Positions 42,678-51,808 are shown, numbered from the stretch's first letter. The stretch: 64,000 nucleotides of DNA from Nocardioides ginsengisegetis (GCF_014138045.1 NZ_JACGXA010000001.1:2031001-2095000); one strand, 5' to 3'. Notes: a model not told the origin generated them from the sequence alone. Translations and numbers: made by a program.

Positions 42678-44872
42678 CGCGGCACCTTCGGCAGCCCCAG
42701 CCCGAACATCGCGATCAGCTCGCGCTGCACCTCGTTGACCCCGCCGCCGAACGTCAGCACGAGGTTCCGCTTGGCCTGCGCGTCGAGGTAGTCCATCAGC
42801 TGGCCGGTCTCCTCGTCGCTCGGGTCGCCGTAGCGGTGCACGACGCCGGCCAGGTCGGCGGCGAGGTGCTGCACCTGCTCGGAGGCGAAGACCTTCGACG
42901 ACGACGCGTCACCCACCGAGATCTCGCCGCCCTCGGCGGCTCGCGCGACCTCCCAGTTGAGCAGCTCGTTGACGCGGAACACCGCGGTCACCCGCCCCAG
43001 CACCTGGACGACGTCCGGCCGTTCCAGGACACCCGCCTTGGCCGCCCACTCGGCCACCCGGTCCCGCAGCCCCTCGAGCCGCCCGGCCGGGCCGAGCATG
43101 ACCCGCTCGTGGTTGAGCTGGGTGGTGATCAGCTTCCAGCCCTGGTTCTCCTCGCCGACCAGCATGTCGGCGGGCACCCGGACGTCGTTGAAGTACGTCG
43201 CGTTGACGTGGTGCGAACCGTCGGCGGTGATGATCGGTGTCCAGCTGTAGCCGGGGTCGGTGGTGTCCACGATCAGGATCGAGATGCCGCGGTGCTTGGG
43301 CGCGTCCGGGTCGGTCCGCACGGCCAGCCACAGGTAGTCGGCCTGGTGGCCACCGGTCGTCCAGAGCTTCTGCCCGTTGACGACGTAGTGGTCACCGTCG
43401 CGCCGCGCGGTGGTCCGCAGCGAGGCGAGGTCGGTGCCGGCGTCGGGCTCGCTGTAGCCGATCGCGAAGTGCACGTCCCCCTTGAGGATCCGGGGAAGGA
43501 ACATCGCCTTCTGCTTCGGCGTCCCGTAGCGGATCAGGGTCGGACCGACCGTCTGCAGCGTGACGGCGGGGAGGTGGACGTCGGCCCGCTGCGCCTCGTT
43601 GGCGAAGATCGTCTGCTCGACCTCGCCGAGCCCGTGCCCGCCGTACTCCGTCGGCCAGCCGATCCCCATCCAGCCGTCGGCGCCCATCTGCCGGATCACC
43701 CGCTGGTAGGTCTCGCCATGCCGGTCGCGGCCCATGTCGACGTGCTCCTCGTGCGAGGCGAGGCCGGTGAAGTAGTCGCGCAGCTCCGCCTTGAGCGCCC
43801 GCTGCTCGGCCGTCAGCTCGAGGTTCTTCGCCGCCGGGTCCTCGACGTGGACGTCCTCGACGGCGCCGCCCAGCGCGTGCGCGATGTCGGCCATCCAGGA
43901 GAAGTAGTGGTGCAGCGGGTAGGTCTCGTCGACGCCCATCCCGCCGTGCAGGTGGTGGCAGGTGCGCAGCGCGGCCGGGCCCTCGGTGGCCGTCCAGTAC
44001 GCCGCCACGGCGAGGTCGTCGGTCACGTCCAGGCCCGCGCCGATCCGCCACGCGGCGTTGGCGGCGGCCAGGTCGATCGTCCGCGAGGCGATGTACACGT
44101 CGGCGACCTGCTGGGCCACAGCCTGGAACTCCGCCAGCTTGCGGCCGAACTGCTCACGGCCCTTGACGTACGACGCGGTCAGGTCGCGTGCGCCCGCCAC
44201 GACCCCCGCGGCGGTGAGGCACAGGCCGGCGATCGCGAGGTGGCGCAGCGTGGTCGCTGCGTCCCCCTCGAGCAGCTCGGCCGGTGCCCCGTCGAGCACG
44301 ACGGTGTGCAGCGGCTGCCGGGCCGACGAGCCGCCGCTGGCCAGCAGGGTGACGCCGGGCCCCTGCGGGTCGACCATTGCGACGACCGTGCGTCCGTCCT
44401 CGTCCACGGCCGGGACCAGCAGCCGCTGGGCCCGTTGGGCGTACGTCACCGCGACCTTGCGTCCGGTCACCCGCCCACCGCTCACCCGGGCGGCCGGGCG
44501 CTCGGGGATCCCGGCGCCGGCCTCACGGACCGCCGGCGCCAGCAGCACCGAGCCGTCGGCGACACCGGGCAACCAGGCGGCACGCTGGTCGGGGGTGCCG
44601 TGCGCGGCCAGCGTCAGCGCGCCGCAGCAGAGCGTCTCCCAGACCGGCAGGTGCACCGCCCGGGCGCCGGTCTCGCGCAGCAATACGGCGACCTCGGCCA
44701 GCCCCAGTCCCTCGCCGCCCTGCTCGGTAGGCACGGCCAGGGCCAGCAGGCCGGCGGAGGCGAGTGCGGACCAGTCCGCGGACCGGTCCAGGGCATCGGT
44801 GACGACGCGCCGGACGGCCTCGACCGACTCGGACGGGTCCACGGCGACTCCTGACGCTGCGGGGTGGCTCAC
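42674..44872 (-). CDS. chsE1/chsE2: Fused ChsE1-ChsE2 (FadE28-FadE29-like) steroid acyl-CoA dehydrogenase
   Basis: 732 residues from GTG 44872, seven bases after TACAGT. Two acyl-CoA dehydrogenase halves lie in one chain. Residues about 1-335 resemble FadE28: they lack the SEPxAGTDLASL flavin loop but keep REQFGRKLAEFQAVAQQVADVYI and CHHLHGGMGVDETYPLHHYF. Residues about 345-732 resemble FadE29: GYSEPDAGTDLASLRT, LWTTGGHQADYLW and VPADMLVGEENQGWKL are intact. In M. tuberculosis these are separate subunits (Rv3544c, Rv3543c) of an alpha2beta2 enzyme that oxidises the C22-C17 pregnene-20-carboxyl-CoA step, and each FAD site needs both. Here the subunits are fused in that order. Overlaps chsH2 (ATGA), which it feeds. 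Confidence 0.92.
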   Translation of the reverse strand: MSHPAASGVAVDPSESVEAVRRVVTDALDRSADWSALASAGLLALAVPTEQGGEGLGLAEVAVLLRETGARAVHLPVWETLCCGALTLAAHGTPDQRAAWLPGVADGSVLLAPAVREAGAGIPERPAARVSGGRVTGRKVAVTYAQRAQRLLVPAVDEDGRTVVAMVDPQGPGVTLLASGGSSARQPLHTVVLDGAPAELLEGDAATTLRHLAIAGLCLTAAGVVAGARDLTASYVKGREQFGRKLAEFQAVAQQVADVYIASRTIDLAAANAAWRIGAGLDVTDDLAVAAYWTATEGPAALRTCHHLHGGMGVDETYPLHHYFSWMADIAHALGGAVEDVHVEDPAAKNLELTAEQRALKAELRDYFTGLASHEEHVDMGRDRHGETYQRVIRQMGADGWMGIGWPTEYGGHGLGEVEQTIFANEAQRADVHLPAVTLQTVGPTLIRYGTPKQKAMFLPRILKGDVHFAIGYSEPDAGTDLASLRTTARRDGDHYVVNGQKLWTTGGHQADYLWLAVRTDPDAPKHRGISILIVDTTDPGYSWTPIITADGSHHVNATYFNDVRVPADMLVGEENQGWKLITTQLNHERVMLGPAGRLEGLRDRVAEWAAKAGVLERPDVVQVLGRVTAVFRVNELLNWEVARAAEGGEISVGDASSSKVFASEQVQHLAADLAGVVHRYGDPSDEETGQLMDYLDAQAKRNLVLTFGGGVNEVQRELIAMFGLGLPKVPR

Positions 44873-44881
44873 GAAAGAAAC

Positions 44882-44895
44882 TGTAACCTGTTCTA
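44882..44895. promoter_or_regulatory. KstR operator between chsE1/E2 and the hydrolase (perfect match)
   Basis: TGTAACCTGTTCTA fits TnnAACnnGTTnnA throughout. It overlaps TACAGT for the minus operon (chsE-chsH2-chsH1-ltp2) and TACTCT for the plus-strand hydrolase, so one dimer could control both. Confidence 0.9.
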
Positions 44896-44906
44896 CTCTT
44901 GGGCGC

Positions 44907-45818
44907 ATGACCTGCTTCTCACCCCGCGCGCTGCTGCGCCGGCAGGTGTACATGCCCTGGGCCCAGGTCCCGCGGGGCCGGATGGTCGAGCTGCCCGGCC
45001 GGGGGTCGACGTACGTCACCGACACGCCGGGCCCGCGCCCCGACTCCCCCACCGTGGTGCTGCTGCACGCGGTCGGCTGCACGGGGCTGCTGACGTGGTA
45101 CCCCGCGATCCGGCCGCTCTCCGAGCGCTTCCGCGTCGTCACCCTGGACCAGCGCTGGCACGGCCGCGGTATCTCCTCCGACGCGTTCTCGCTCCACGAC
45201 TGCGCCGACGACGTCGCCTCGCTCATCGAGGTCCTGGGGCTGCACCAGGTCGTCGTCGCGGGCTACTCCATGGGCTCGATCGTGGCCCAGCGCGTCTGGC
45301 GCCAGCACCCCGACCTGGTCGAGGGCCTGGTGCTGTGCGCGACCACCGACCGCTTCCGCTCCACCCCCTCCGAGCGCGCCTTCCACCAGGGCATGGAGCT
45401 GACCATGCTCGGCCTCCGCGGGTTCTCCCGGTCACGTACGGCGGCGCGCGCTGCCCGAGCGGCGACCAAGGCCCTCGTCGAGCCGAGCGACATCCACGAG
45501 TGGGCGATGGCGGAGTTCCGCAGCACCAGCCCGTGGGCGGTCGGCCAGGCCGTCGCCGCGCTCGGCCGGCACCACTCGCGTCCGTGGCTGCACCGCATCG
45601 ACGTGCCGACCGCCGTCGTCGTCACGCTCCACGACAAGGTGCTGCCGCCCAGCAACCAGCTGGCCATCGCCCGCCGGATCCCCGGCGCCACCGTCCACGA
45701 GATCGACGCCGGCCACGCCGCCTGCGTGCTGGAGGCGGAGAAGTTCGTGCCGGCGCTGGTCGAGGCCTGCACGACCGTCCACGCCCGCCGCCGCGACTTC
45801 CGGCGGCGCCGGGCCTGA
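44907..45818 (+). CDS. Alpha/beta hydrolase under KstR control
   Basis: 303 residues from ATG 44907, seven bases after TACTCT. The nucleophile elbow is VVVAGYSMGSIVAQRV (Ser in GYSMG), the oxyanion segment VVLLHAVGCTGLLTWY, and the histidine is in HEIDAGHAACVLEAEKF near the C-terminus. The N-terminus has a basic, amphipathic start (FSPRALLRRQVYMPWAQV). Its place opposite the side-chain operon suggests an esterase or thioesterase acting on a sterol ester or CoA thioester; the substrate is not shown. Confidence 0.85.
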   Translation: MTCFSPRALLRRQVYMPWAQVPRGRMVELPGRGSTYVTDTPGPRPDSPTVVLLHAVGCTGLLTWYPAIRPLSERFRVVTLDQRWHGRGISSDAFSLHDCADDVASLIEVLGLHQVVVAGYSMGSIVAQRVWRQHPDLVEGLVLCATTDRFRSTPSERAFHQGMELTMLGLRGFSRSRTAARAARAATKALVEPSDIHEWAMAEFRSTSPWAVGQAVAALGRHHSRPWLHRIDVPTAVVVTLHDKVLPPSNQLAIARRIPGATVHEIDAGHAACVLEAEKFVPALVEACTTVHARRRDFRRRRA

Positions 45819-45832
45819 CGTCGGCCGTCAGG
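45814..45832. terminator. Bidirectional hairpin between convergent genes
   Basis: CCTGACG (45814-45820) pairs with CGTCAGG (45826-45832) around TCGGC. The stops of both convergent genes lie in the arms. Same design as 15041-15061. Confidence 0.5.
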
Positions 45833-47213
45833 ACGACCGCAACCGCGCGCGAACCCGCATGATCGCGTCGACCGAGGCGTCCACGTCCTCCTGCGTGGTC
45901 GACCAGTTCGAGACCGAGATCCGCATCAGCCGCCGCCCGCGCCAGGTCGTGCCGCCCATCCAGCAGGTGCCCTCGCGCTGAACGCCGGCGATGACCGCGT
46001 CGGTGGTCGCGTCGGACCCGAACGACACCAGCACCTGGTTGAGCACCACGTCGTTGACCACCTCGACCCCGCGCGCCGACAGCGAGTCGGCGAACCGCCG
46101 GGCCAGCGCGCACGGCCGCTCGACGAGCTCCGCCACCCCGTCGCGGCCCAGCTCGCGCAGCCCGGCCCAGGCCGCGAAGCCCCGCGCGCGTCGCGAGGAC
46201 GACAGCGTCAGGTCGGCTCCGCCCGGCTCGACCTCCCCCGACCCCGAGAGGTACGACGCGGTGTAGGACACCGCCGCCGCGTGCACCTGCGGGTGGGCAC
46301 AGAAGGCGAAGCCGCTGTCGTAGGGCAGGTTCAGCCACTTGTGCCCGTCGCAGCCCCACGAGTCGGCTCGCTCGAGCCCGCGCACCAGGTGGCTGGTCGT
46401 GGGGCTGGCCGCGGCCCACAACCCGAACGCGCCGTCGACGTGCACCCATGCGTCGTACTGCCGGGCGACGTCGCAGCCGGCGACGAGGTCGTCGCAGGCA
46501 CCCGTGTTCACGTTGCCGGCCTGCAGGCACAGGATCGTCGGCCCGTCGTCGCGGGCGCCCATCACCCGCGCGAGGTCGACCATGTCCATCGCGCCGTTGG
46601 CGTCGGTGGCGACCTCCTCGACGCAGTCGTCCCCGAGGCCCAACAGCCGCAGCGACCGGTCGATCGTGGCGTGCCGCTCGGCGCTCGCGACCACCCGCAC
46701 GGCCGGGCCGCCCAGCAGGCCGCGCCGCGCGACATCCCAGCCGGCCACGGCCAGCACGTGGTGGCGCGCCGCAGCCAGGCCGACGGTGTTGGCCTCCTGG
46801 GCCCCGGTGACGAAGCCCACCGACGACCACGCCGGGATCCCGAGCAGGTCCTTGAGCCAGCTCCCGGCGGCCCGCTCGGCCGCGATCGCGGCCGGCGAGA
46901 GCACCGCGTTGAAGGCGCACTGGTCCCACGCGCTCGTGAGCATGTCGGCGGCGGTGGCCGCGGGCAGGCTGCCGCCGATCACGAAGCCGAAGAAGCGCGG
47001 CCCCGCCGTCGCCACCAGCCCCGGCTCGGCGGCCCTGACCAGCGCGTCGACCACCGCGACCGGGTTGCTGCCGGCGTCCGGCAACGGGTCGCCGAAGGCC
47101 TTCGCGAGCCGCGCGGCGTCGCCGTCGGGGGCGACACGGCGCTCGCGCAGGCCGGCGCGGAAGAGCGCAGCGTGCTGCGCGACTCGCGCGAAGATGTCGG
47201 GGGCATCCTGCAC
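45828..47213 (-). CDS. Group II PLP-dependent amino acid decarboxylase
   Basis: 461 residues from GTG 47213, seven bases after TAGCGT (leaderless). The pyridoxal phosphate lysine is in WGCDGHKWLNLPYDSGFAF; the substrate/cofactor His pocket is WVHVDGAFGLWAAASP, and GFVTGAQEANTVGLAAARHHVLA precedes it. Fold type I aromatic-L-amino-acid/glutamate decarboxylase-like group. Substrate not predictable. It is probably unrelated to the steroid genes; no KstR site precedes it. Confidence 0.9.
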   Translation of the reverse strand: MQDAPDIFARVAQHAALFRAGLRERRVAPDGDAARLAKAFGDPLPDAGSNPVAVVDALVRAAEPGLVATAGPRFFGFVIGGSLPAATAADMLTSAWDQCAFNAVLSPAAIAAERAAGSWLKDLLGIPAWSSVGFVTGAQEANTVGLAAARHHVLAVAGWDVARRGLLGGPAVRVVASAERHATIDRSLRLLGLGDDCVEEVATDANGAMDMVDLARVMGARDDGPTILCLQAGNVNTGACDDLVAGCDVARQYDAWVHVDGAFGLWAAASPTTSHLVRGLERADSWGCDGHKWLNLPYDSGFAFCAHPQVHAAAVSYTASYLSGSGEVEPGGADLTLSSSRRARGFAAWAGLRELGRDGVAELVERPCALARRFADSLSARGVEVVNDVVLNQVLVSFGSDATTDAVIAGVQREGTCWMGGTTWRGRRLMRISVSNWSTTQEDVDASVDAIMRVRARLRSS

Positions 47214-47268
47214 ACCGACGACGCTACGCCGCGTCCCGCCGCAGCGGTCATCCCCGGTTTGGGGGTCG

Positions 47269-48687
47269 CTAGCGCAGTTGCTTGGCGGTCTGCTGGGCGA
47301 TGACCGCGGCCTTGAGGGCCGCCAGCTCGGCCGGGAAGCGCTGCACCAGGTCGTCCACGTCCGGCAGCGACTCGCGGCAGGCGATGATCCCGACGTGCAT
47401 GTGGCCGTGGTTGGACATCACGGTGATGTTCAGCCCGGCGCCGTGGAAGACCGGCCCCAGGGGGTAGAGCGCCAGGATCTGCGCCCCCATGAAGTAGAGC
47501 GGGATCGGCGGCCCGGGCACGTTGGAGATGACCAGGTTGTGCACGACCGGGTGCTTCTCGGCGAGCCGGAGGCCGGCGTACGCCCGGACGGCGAGGCCGA
47601 AGGTCCGCGGCGCGGCGAACTCCGCCCAGTCCTGCAGGGAGTCGGCGCTGATGGCCTGGTGGTGGTCCTTGGCGTTGCGGTTGTTGCGGGACATCTCCTC
47701 GAGGCGCTCGAGCGGGTCCTCGACGTCGGTGCCGAGCTTGGCGAAGAGCGCGGAGACCTTGTTGGCGCCGCCCTCGCGCTTGGACTGCTCGCGCACCGAG
47801 ACCGGCACCGTGGCCAGCAGGGAGGTGTCGGGCAGCTCGCCGCGGGCGTCGAGGTAGGAGCGCAGGGCGCCGCCGGCGACGGCCAGCACCACGTCGTTGA
47901 CGGTGGTGCCGGTGGCGGACTTGATCTCGCGGATGTCGTCGAGGCTGATGTCGGCCACGGCGATCGCCCGGTGGCCGGTGATGGTGCCGTTGAACGACGT
48001 ACGCGGTGCGGTGAAGGGGGCCGCCATCGCGGTGCCGGTGCGAGCCCGGCCGACCGTCCTGGTGATCAGTTGCGCCGACGGCGTCAGCAGCTTGACCGCG
48101 GTCATCGGGCGGTGGGCCACGTTGCTGACGATGGCGCGGCTGAGCAGCTCGCGACGGCCCGGCTCCCGGCCGTACTCCTGCTTGGGCCCGAGCGCCAGCG
48201 GCTCGGCGTCGGCCTCGAGGCTGCACAGGTGGGAGATCAGGTTGGCGCCGGAGACGCCGTCGACCGTCGCGTGGTGCATCTTGGAGAAGACCGCGACCTT
48301 GTCGCCCTCGTAGCCCTCGATCACCCACATCTCCCACAGCGGCCGCGAGCGGTCCAGCGGCTGCCCGGCGAGGTGGCCCGCGAGCGTGACGAGCTCCTTG
48401 TAGCCGCCCGGCTCGGGCAGCGCGAGGCGGTGCACGTGGCGCTCGATGTCGAACTGCCGGTCGCGCACCCAGATCGGGTGGTCCAGGCCCAGCGGCACCC
48501 GGCGCAGCTTGCGGGTGAACGCCGGCACGTCGCTGACCCGGCGGTCGATCTCGGCCTGCATCGACTCGAAGGAGTAGCCGTCGGGCATCGTCGAGGGGTC
48601 CAGGACGATCAGCCCGCACACGTGCATGAGCTGCGCGGGCGTCTCGAGGTAGAGGAAGCTCGCGTCGAGCCCGGAGAGGCGGTCCAT
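47269..48687 (-). CDS. Wax ester synthase/diacylglycerol acyltransferase (WS/DGAT)
   Basis: 472 residues from ATG 48687, seven bases after TAGGAT. The catalytic HHxxxDG motif is KMHHATVDGVSGANLI near residue 138, and the second family block NDVVLAVAGGALRSYL and a PLNISNVPG-type ending (LVISNVPGPPIPLYFMGAQILALYPLGP) are present. Uses acyl-CoA to make triacylglycerol or wax ester for storage. It diverges from a lipase-like gene over a perfect KstR site; the M. tuberculosis pair Rv0221/Rv0220 has a similar layout. Confidence 0.92.
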   Translation of the reverse strand: MDRLSGLDASFLYLETPAQLMHVCGLIVLDPSTMPDGYSFESMQAEIDRRVSDVPAFTRKLRRVPLGLDHPIWVRDRQFDIERHVHRLALPEPGGYKELVTLAGHLAGQPLDRSRPLWEMWVIEGYEGDKVAVFSKMHHATVDGVSGANLISHLCSLEADAEPLALGPKQEYGREPGRRELLSRAIVSNVAHRPMTAVKLLTPSAQLITRTVGRARTGTAMAAPFTAPRTSFNGTITGHRAIAVADISLDDIREIKSATGTTVNDVVLAVAGGALRSYLDARGELPDTSLLATVPVSVREQSKREGGANKVSALFAKLGTDVEDPLERLEEMSRNNRNAKDHHQAISADSLQDWAEFAAPRTFGLAVRAYAGLRLAEKHPVVHNLVISNVPGPPIPLYFMGAQILALYPLGPVFHGAGLNITVMSNHGHMHVGIIACRESLPDVDDLVQRFPAELAALKAAVIAQQTAKQLR

Positions 48688-48708
48688 GGGCCGCATCCTA
48701 ACCGCTTG

Positions 48709-48722
48709 TGGAACGTGTTCTA
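48709..48722. promoter_or_regulatory. KstR operator between WS/DGAT and hydrolase (perfect match)
   Basis: TGGAACGTGTTCTA fits TnnAACnnGTTnnA throughout. It touches TAGAAT (48721-48726), the -10 box of the plus-strand gene six bases before its ATG, and lies just upstream of TAGGAT on the minus side. Confidence 0.9.
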
Positions 48723-48732
48723 GAATTCGGAC

Positions 48733-49983
48733 ATGTCCTTCCTGCGCCGACGCCTCGTGGCGGCTGCCCTGACTGCCAACGCGATCCGCCCGGTGCCGGG
48801 CTACCGGGCCGGCATCCCGTCCTTCTTCGCCGGCTGGATGACCGGCGAGCTGGCCCCGCACCTGCTCGCGGTCACCGCGGCCGACACCGCCGTCCACCTC
48901 ACGCGCGGGAAGAAGCGGAGCCGCACCGGCCTGGTCCTGGCCGGCGCCACCGCCGCCGGGCTGGGCTTCCTGATCGACCAGAGCCGCCGGGTGCGCACCA
49001 CCGCCGAGGACGCACTCGTCGAGGGTCTGGGCCTCGACTACGTCGAGCAGCTCGACGCCAAGCCCACGCCGGCCGAGCTCGCGACCCCGTGGCGCAAGCT
49101 GGTCAACCCGTTCCGCTTCAAGGACCTCGCGGTCCGCGTCGACAAGGACATCGCCTACGCCCCCGACCACGGCCGGCGCGGGCTGCTCGACATCTACCGC
49201 CCGGCCGAGGGCGACCTGACCGACGCACCGGTGCTGCTGCAGGTGCACGGCGGCGGCTGGACGATCGGCAAGAAGGACGAGCAGGCGATCCCGCTCATGA
49301 AGCACCTCGCGGCCAAGGGCTGGGTGGTCGTGGCGATCAACTACCGTCTCTCCCCCCGCGACGCCTTCCCGGCGCACATCGTCGACGTCAAGCGCGCGAT
49401 CGCCTGGGTCAAGGACAACATCGCGTCCTACGGCGGCGACCCGTCGTACGTCGCCATCACCGGCGGCTCCGCCGGAGGGCACCTCTCGGCGCTCGCCGCC
49501 GTGACCGCCAACGACCCGGAGTGGCAGCCCGGCTTCGAGGACGCCGACACCAGCGTGCAGTGCGCGGTGCCGCACTACGGCGTCTACGACTTCGCCGGCT
49601 CGACCGGGCTGCGCAACGCCGAGCAGATGCGCGACCGGTTCCTCGCGCCGCGGATCCTTCAGAAGCGCTGGAGCGACGACCCGGAGGCGTTCGAGGCGGC
49701 CTCCCCGATCCTGCGGGTCACCCGCGACGCCCCCGACTTCTTCGTCATCCACGGCACCGTCGACTCGCTCGTCGACGTCGGCCAGGCGCGACTGTTCGTC
49801 GAGCGGCTGCGCCAGGTGTCCAAGCGGACCGTCGTCTACGCCGAGCTGCCGGGCGCCCAGCACGCCTTCGACATCTTCCCCTCGATCCGCAGCGCCCACA
49901 TGGTCCGCGCGATCGACCGCTACCTGCACTGGCACTGGAACATCTACCGCCGCGAGCAGGCGGGCTCCCCCGCTCCCGACTGA
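48733..49983 (+). CDS. HSL-type carboxylesterase/lipase (LipC-like)
   Basis: 416 residues, ATG 48733, leaderless next to a KstR box. The oxyanion motif LLQVHGGGWTIGKKDEQ at about 170-190 and the GGSAGG elbow (VAITGGSAGGHLSAL, Ser near 253) place it in the hormone-sensitive lipase family; Asp and His are in DSLVDVGQARLFVERL and AQHAFDIFPSIRS. The N-terminal 130 residues form an extra region with hydrophobic stretches (TGLVLAGATAAGLGFLID) as in LipC. Likely hydrolyses acyl esters. Paired divergently with WS/DGAT, suggesting storage-lipid turnover during sterol use. Confidence 0.88.
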   Translation: MSFLRRRLVAAALTANAIRPVPGYRAGIPSFFAGWMTGELAPHLLAVTAADTAVHLTRGKKRSRTGLVLAGATAAGLGFLIDQSRRVRTTAEDALVEGLGLDYVEQLDAKPTPAELATPWRKLVNPFRFKDLAVRVDKDIAYAPDHGRRGLLDIYRPAEGDLTDAPVLLQVHGGGWTIGKKDEQAIPLMKHLAAKGWVVVAINYRLSPRDAFPAHIVDVKRAIAWVKDNIASYGGDPSYVAITGGSAGGHLSALAAVTANDPEWQPGFEDADTSVQCAVPHYGVYDFAGSTGLRNAEQMRDRFLAPRILQKRWSDDPEAFEAASPILRVTRDAPDFFVIHGTVDSLVDVGQARLFVERLRQVSKRTVVYAELPGAQHAFDIFPSIRSAHMVRAIDRYLHWHWNIYRREQAGSPAPD

Positions 49984-49990
49984 TGCCCCC

Positions 49991-51187
49991 TCAGTGGTCG
50001 ACGGCCACCCGCATCACCCCGCCGCTGAGCCCGGGCGCGGCCGAGCCGACGGTCACGTACATCGCGTCATCGGGACCCTGGGCGATGCCGCCGGGCAGCA
50101 GCAGCCGGCCGGCCCCGAAGTGCGTCTGGGTCGTGGGGTGCGCGAACGGAATCCGGACGACGTCCCCGGGCGGGGTCGCGTCGGCGCCTCCGGCGAACAT
50201 CTCGGCGGCCCAGAAGTTGCCCTGCCGGTCGAAGGTGCACCCGGTGATGGTCGTCAGCCCGGTCGCCCACACCGTGGGCACCGTCGGGTAGTTGGCGTTC
50301 GGGTCCACCCGCCACACGCTGGAGAGGCCACCGGTGCCGGGAGGCACGAACAGGTTCGAGACGAAGTCGAGCGTGCCGACGTACAGGAAGCCGTCCGGGC
50401 CCTGCGCGATGCAGGTGGGCGTGGAGTCGCGGAACGCGCCGAAGTCCTCGTTCGGGGTGTAGGCCACGACTCGCGCCGTGCCGTCCCGCATGATCTCGCT
50501 GATCGTGTTGGCGCCGGCGTCGGCGACGAAGGTGCGGGTGCCGTGGCCTGCGCCCCTGGTGACGAGCACACCGAAGGGGTTGGAGTCCGGGAAGTCCTCG
50601 AAGAGGCTCGCGTGATCGCCGGTCCACTGGTACATCTGCGAGCCGACGTCCGACGTCGAGGTCGCGGCGCCGGTGGCTCCGTTGAGCCGGTAGAGGTGCC
50701 CGGCCTGCGGGTCGTTCACGGTCCCGCCGCTCGCCGCGAGCACACCAGGGGTCGACTCGCTGGCGATCATCAGCAGCTGGCACCCGTGGCGCTTGCCGTG
50801 GCCGTTCGTCATGCAGCCGCCGCCCAGCGAGCTGAGCCCCTCGGGTCCGAGCACGTCGGGGGGCGCGGACGGGTCCTCCGACGCGTACAGGGAGTTGAAG
50901 CCGGTCGTCCACGCCGGCGTGGTCGAACCCTGCTTGTACTTGCTCACCTTGCCGGTGGTGGTCATGCCGAAGGGGCCGGCGCCCGCGACGCCGGACTCCG
51001 AGACGTACATGGCGCCTCTGCCGTCGAACGTGATCCCGCGAGGCGCACCCAGCCCGGTGAGCACCGGGGTGATCGACACGGACGGATCGGCCTGCGCGGC
51101 CCCGGCATGCACCAGCCCGCTCGCTGCGAGCGTGGCGACAGCCACCATCGATGTCACTGCACGACTGCCCAGACGACGAAGGGTCAT
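49991..51187 (-). CDS. ScyD/ScyE-family secreted beta-propeller
   Basis: 398 residues, ATG 51187 behind GGAGGAGCAGG. Signal peptide ends about GLVHAGAAQA. Repeated propeller blades of NHL/ScyD type: GLGAPRGITFDGRGAMYVSESG, CIAQGPDGFLYVGTLDF, GCTFDRQGNFWAAEMF, GGIAQGPDDAMYVTVGSA. The ScyD/ScyE name derives from cyanobacterial scytonemin genes, but many members have no known role. Convergent with the lipase gene. Confidence 0.85.
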   Translation of the reverse strand: MTLRRLGSRAVTSMVAVATLAASGLVHAGAAQADPSVSITPVLTGLGAPRGITFDGRGAMYVSESGVAGAGPFGMTTTGKVSKYKQGSTTPAWTTGFNSLYASEDPSAPPDVLGPEGLSSLGGGCMTNGHGKRHGCQLLMIASESTPGVLAASGGTVNDPQAGHLYRLNGATGAATSTSDVGSQMYQWTGDHASLFEDFPDSNPFGVLVTRGAGHGTRTFVADAGANTISEIMRDGTARVVAYTPNEDFGAFRDSTPTCIAQGPDGFLYVGTLDFVSNLFVPPGTGGLSSVWRVDPNANYPTVPTVWATGLTTITGCTFDRQGNFWAAEMFAGGADATPPGDVVRIPFAHPTTQTHFGAGRLLLPGGIAQGPDDAMYVTVGSAAPGLSGGVMRVAVDH

Positions 51188-51383
51188 GACCTGCTCCTCC
51201 CCAAGGACGACAACCCATCACTCTTGTCGCGGCACCCCTGCCGGTCATCCCCAACGTTGGGGTACGGGTGGGCCGGCGTCGAGCCAGGGCGCCGGCCGAA
51301 ACCCGGCCATTGTGCCGGTCCGACGAACCCGTCGAAAGAGCACCGTGGAGGAACCAGCCACCCACCACACCCAGGAGCTCGTC

Positions 51384-51551
51384 ATGGCCGCCTACATCCC
51401 CGTTGAGCAGGAGTCAGGCACGTTCACGCGGTCCGCACACCGGCACAACGGCTACTACGCGGGCGACTTCTCCGGACGACCGGTCCGGGTGACGACCTAC
51501 CCCGTCGTGGACAGGTTTGCCGCCGCGACGTCCCCGAACGCAGGCCGATGA
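51384..51551 (+). CDS. Small 55-residue protein
   Basis: ATG 51384 behind CCAGGAGCTCG. The product MAAYIPVEQESGTFTRSAHR plus NGYYAGDFSGRPVRVTTYPV and a short end is soluble and not recognised. Upstream 51188-51383 holds only the ScyD/ScyE promoter region and no other gene. Confidence 0.5.
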   Translation: MAAYIPVEQESGTFTRSAHRHNGYYAGDFSGRPVRVTTYPVVDRFAAATSPNAGR

Positions 51552-51576
51552 GCCACGGAGGGGCATACTCGAGGTG

Positions 51577-51795
51577 ATGACATCCTCACGCGCGAAACCC
51601 CGACATCTCGCCAGCAGTCCCTTCAAGCCTGACGTCGAGGCCCCGATCGAGCTGTTCGCGGTCGACGACCTCGTCTCCCACGACTCCTACGGGATGGGCA
51701 AGGTGGTCGGGGTCGAGCCCGGCGCCGTCACCGTCGACTTCGGCCGGCAGTCCGTCCGCGTCACGAGCCCCTACCGCAAGATGTCGAGGCTCTAG
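51577..51795 (+). CDS. Tudor/SH3-like small protein (UvrD C-terminal or DUF3553-like)
   Basis: 72 residues from ATG 51577 (GTG 51574 possible) behind GGAGGGG. The core FAVDDLVSHDSYGMGKVVGVEPGAVTVDFGRQSVRVTSPYRKMSRL is a single small beta-barrel of the type found at UvrD/PcrA C-termini and in CarD-like proteins (VxHxxxGxGxV...VxF). It may contact RNA polymerase or nucleic acid. Role unknown. Confidence 0.7.
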   Translation: MTSSRAKPRHLASSPFKPDVEAPIELFAVDDLVSHDSYGMGKVVGVEPGAVTVDFGRQSVRVTSPYRKMSRL

Positions 51796-51808
51796 GCCCA
51801 CTCGACGC

